DNA from: AC-32 sp049644305
GTDB taxonomy: Bacteria > Actinomycetota > Thermoleophilia > Gaiellales > Gaiellaceae
NCBI GenBank assembly: GCA_049644305.1
Contig: JBARRQ010000073.1
Location: 1 to 6,283 of the forward strand
Direction: 5' to 3'
DNA: 6,283 nucleotides
The position numbers were made by a program, and so were the translations under genes. The notes under the pieces were generated by a model. The model searched no databases. It worked only from the letters and a program-made list of their open reading frames with translations, and was not told where the DNA came from. Of this stretch, positions 5,078-6,283 are shown piece by piece; the first letter of the stretch is position 1; each line of letters opens with the position of its first letter.

Positions 5078-5788
5078 ATGGATGACGGCTCATCAGTGGG
5101 GACCGTCGTTCTCGTTCACGGCGGTTTCGTAGACGGCTCCGGCTGGCAGGGCGTCTACCACCAGCTGACGAAGGACGGCTACAGCGTCAGCGTCGTCCAG
5201 AATCCCACGCTCTCACTTGCAGGCGACGCCGACGCGACCAGGCGCGTCATCGACGCGCAAAGCGAGCCCGTAATTCTCGTTGGCCACTCCTACGGCGGAG
5301 CGGTGATCAGCGAGGCGGGTACCGATCCCAATGTGAAGGCGCTCGTCTACATCGCGGCCTTCATGCCGGATGCGGGCGAGTCGGTGCAAACGCTCATCGC
5401 CGACCTGCCGCCCGAGACCGCCCCGCCGCTTCTGCCGCCGCAGGACGGCTTTCTGTTGCTCGACCGGGGCAAGTTCCACCAGGCGTTTGCAGGCGACGTG
5501 GACGACGACCTGGCCGAGTTCATGGCCGACTCGCAGGTCCCGTGGGGCCTTGACGCTGCCGGCGGCACGATCAGCGAGCCCGCATGGCGGAGCAAGCCAA
5601 GTTGGTATCTCGTCACAACCGATGACCGGATGATTCCCCCATCGCTACAGCGCCAGATGTCGAAGCGCGCCGGTTCGACGGTTGTCGAGACCCCAGGCAG
5701 CCATTCGATTTATGTGTCACAGCCGGCCGTTGTGGCTGACCTCGTCGAGAGGGCTGCTTCCGAAGTGGGATCACCGGCGATCGCCTAG
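5078..5788 (+). CDS. Alpha/beta hydrolase, esterase-like
   Basis: The protein has 236 residues, with no signal peptide, so it is probably cytoplasmic. It has the alpha/beta hydrolase layout: strand VGTVVLVHGGFVDGSGW (7-23) with the HGG oxyanion-hole loop; nucleophile elbow ILVGHSYGG (66-74), nucleophile Ser71; acid in TTDDRMIPP, Asp182 or Asp183; and catalytic His209 in GSHSIYVSQP. The HGGFxDGSGW start and the D-R-MIPP and GSHSIYVSQP motifs place it with the small EstC/pyrethroid-esterase/hydroxynitrile-lyase-like group often annotated simply as alpha/beta hydrolase. These commonly act on esters or related small substrates; the real substrate cannot be read from the sequence. The length is typical for the group. 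AAGGAG before the ATG fixes the start. It is a single-gene unit closed by the terminator at 5802-5840. Confidence 0.92.
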   Translation: MDDGSSVGTVVLVHGGFVDGSGWQGVYHQLTKDGYSVSVVQNPTLSLAGDADATRRVIDAQSEPVILVGHSYGGAVISEAGTDPNVKALVYIAAFMPDAGESVQTLIADLPPETAPPLLPPQDGFLLLDRGKFHQAFAGDVDDDLAEFMADSQVPWGLDAAGGTISEPAWRSKPSWYLVTTDDRMIPPSLQRQMSKRAGSTVVETPGSHSIYVSQPAVVADLVERAASEVGSPAIA

Positions 5789-5801
5789 AGCCGAGCTAAC
5801 C

Positions 5802-5840
5802 ACCGGCCCGCCGCCAACGAGGTCAGGACGGCGGGCCGGT
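5802..5840 (+). terminator. Strong hairpin terminator after the hydrolase
   Basis: A perfect 12-bp GC-rich stem (ACCGGCCCGCCG at 5802-5813, CGGCGGGCCGGT at 5829-5840) with a 15-base loop begins 13 bases after the hydrolase stop. Only TTC follows as the remnant of a U-tract, which is usual in high-GC actinobacteria where stem strength dominates. Confidence 0.75.
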
Positions 5841-6157
5841 TTCGATGGAAGAGGGACATCCGCTTGTCGTGGAGTTGCTCGAGCGGCCGGAGGTAAACCG
5901 CCTCGAGCGTTCGAGCTGCGGTGGCCCGGATGCGACTCCGACTCGCGATTCTGCCGCCGTTGGGGGTGCCCCGTCCGGGGAGGGGGTCAGCTCAGGTCGA
6001 GGCTGGCGCGAGCGAGGGTTCAGGGCTCGCGATTCGCTCGACCGCAACTCGACCACGCTCCGCGGAGCCGCATGAGCAGCCGGCTCCGAGCGTGACCGCC
6101 AACCTATCCAGTTGGCGTTGGGGCCTCTTCTCTTCGCCCAACCGCTTGGCTGAGCGA
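5841..6157. other. Intergenic region between the hydrolase terminator and tRNA-Val
   Basis: No convincing gene was found in these 317 bases. The open frames (for example 5845-6075 plus) have no ribosome binding site and are Arg/Ser/Gly-rich and featureless. Several inverted repeats are present: 5877-5908 (GCTCGAGCGG with one bulge), 6063-6070/6081-6088 (8-bp perfect), and 6097-6103/6111-6117 (CGCCAAC/GTTGGCG, 7-base loop). The last two lie downstream of the tRNA on its own strand and could be part of its 3' end, but none is followed by a T-run there. Confidence 0.45.
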
Positions 6158-6230
6158 TGGGCGGTACTGGGCTCGAACCAGTGACCCCCAGCTTGTCGAG
6201 CTGGTGCTCTCCCAACTGAGCTAACCGCCC
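6158..6230 (-). tRNA. tRNA-Val (anticodon GAC)
   Basis: The minus strand folds into a complete cloverleaf. The 7-bp acceptor is GGGCGGT/ACCGCCC with discriminator A at 6158. The D-arm is GCTC/GAGC. The anticodon stem CCAGC/GCTGG has loop TCGACAA, so positions 34-36 are GAC, which reads GUC and GUU valine codons. The 5-base variable region is GGGTC, and the T-arm is ACTGG/CCAGT with loop TTCGAAC. CCA is not encoded and must be added after transcription, as is usual in actinobacteria. No intron and no mismatch in any stem. Confidence 0.97.
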
Positions 6231-6240
6231 TGGCGCGATG

Positions 6241-6246
6241 AGTGTA
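6241..6246 (-). promoter_or_regulatory. Candidate -10 box of tRNA-Val
   Basis: TACACT on the minus strand (four of six matches to TATAAT) lies 10 bases before the tRNA 5' end, a sensible position for a tRNA promoter. No recognisable -35 box is present at 16-18 bases further upstream. Confidence 0.3.
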
Positions 6247-6283
6247 GCCGAGTCGTCCCGCCGACTGGGCTAGATTCCGGTCC

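Noticed and set aside
5823..6215. Minus-strand 130-codon frame running through the tRNA
   Set aside because: Its first residues are the translation of the tRNA-Val gene itself; this is a familiar artefact.
6158..6230. tRNA-Val as an integration site of a genomic island
   Set aside because: No integrase, no second copy of the tRNA 3' end within the window, and no mobile-element genes.

Overview
The window is GC-rich DNA that looks actinobacterial, most plausibly from the soil-dwelling Thermoleophilia/Solirubrobacterales. This rests on the small secreted proteins, the style of the signal peptidase remnant and isoprenylcysteine-methyltransferase-like protein, a tRNA gene with no encoded CCA, and GTG starts. 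The taxonomic call is an inference from protein style; no search was run. There is no integrase, transposase, CRISPR array, phage gene or obvious defence system.

Left part (1-1691, all minus strand): the start of a small secreted protein that runs off the left edge; a roughly 380-base gap with a nested hairpin; a 150-residue TerB-like helical protein; a possible 19-residue cationic micropeptide; and an exported SPOR-domain protein. Gaps are hundreds of bases, so these look like single-gene units rather than an operon.

Middle part (1700-3312): on the plus strand, a decayed type I signal peptidase. It has alanine in place of the catalytic serine, no catalytic-lysine segment, and a single-base frameshift inside the GDNR box. 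It converges with two minus-strand genes: an intact ICMT-like membrane methyltransferase and, directly after its stop and in the same frame, a 54-codon start-less fragment of a small 'GDTIPLG' protein. A 27-codon plus-strand ORF is little more than a signal peptide.

Right part (3370-6230): a secreted glycine-rich repeat protein, probably a right-handed beta-helix, on the minus strand. Its N-terminal region carries two opposite one-base frameshifts that restore the frame. After a gap of about 500 bases comes an intact alpha/beta hydrolase (plus strand) with a strong ribosome binding site, a partly duplicated leader and a strong terminator hairpin. A tRNA-Val(GAC) gene lies on the minus strand at the right edge.

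The genes do not form an evident pathway. The most notable features are gene decay (signal peptidase, small fragment, signal-peptide stub) among several envelope or secreted proteins, and the frameshifted repeat protein. I found no convincing new multi-gene system.
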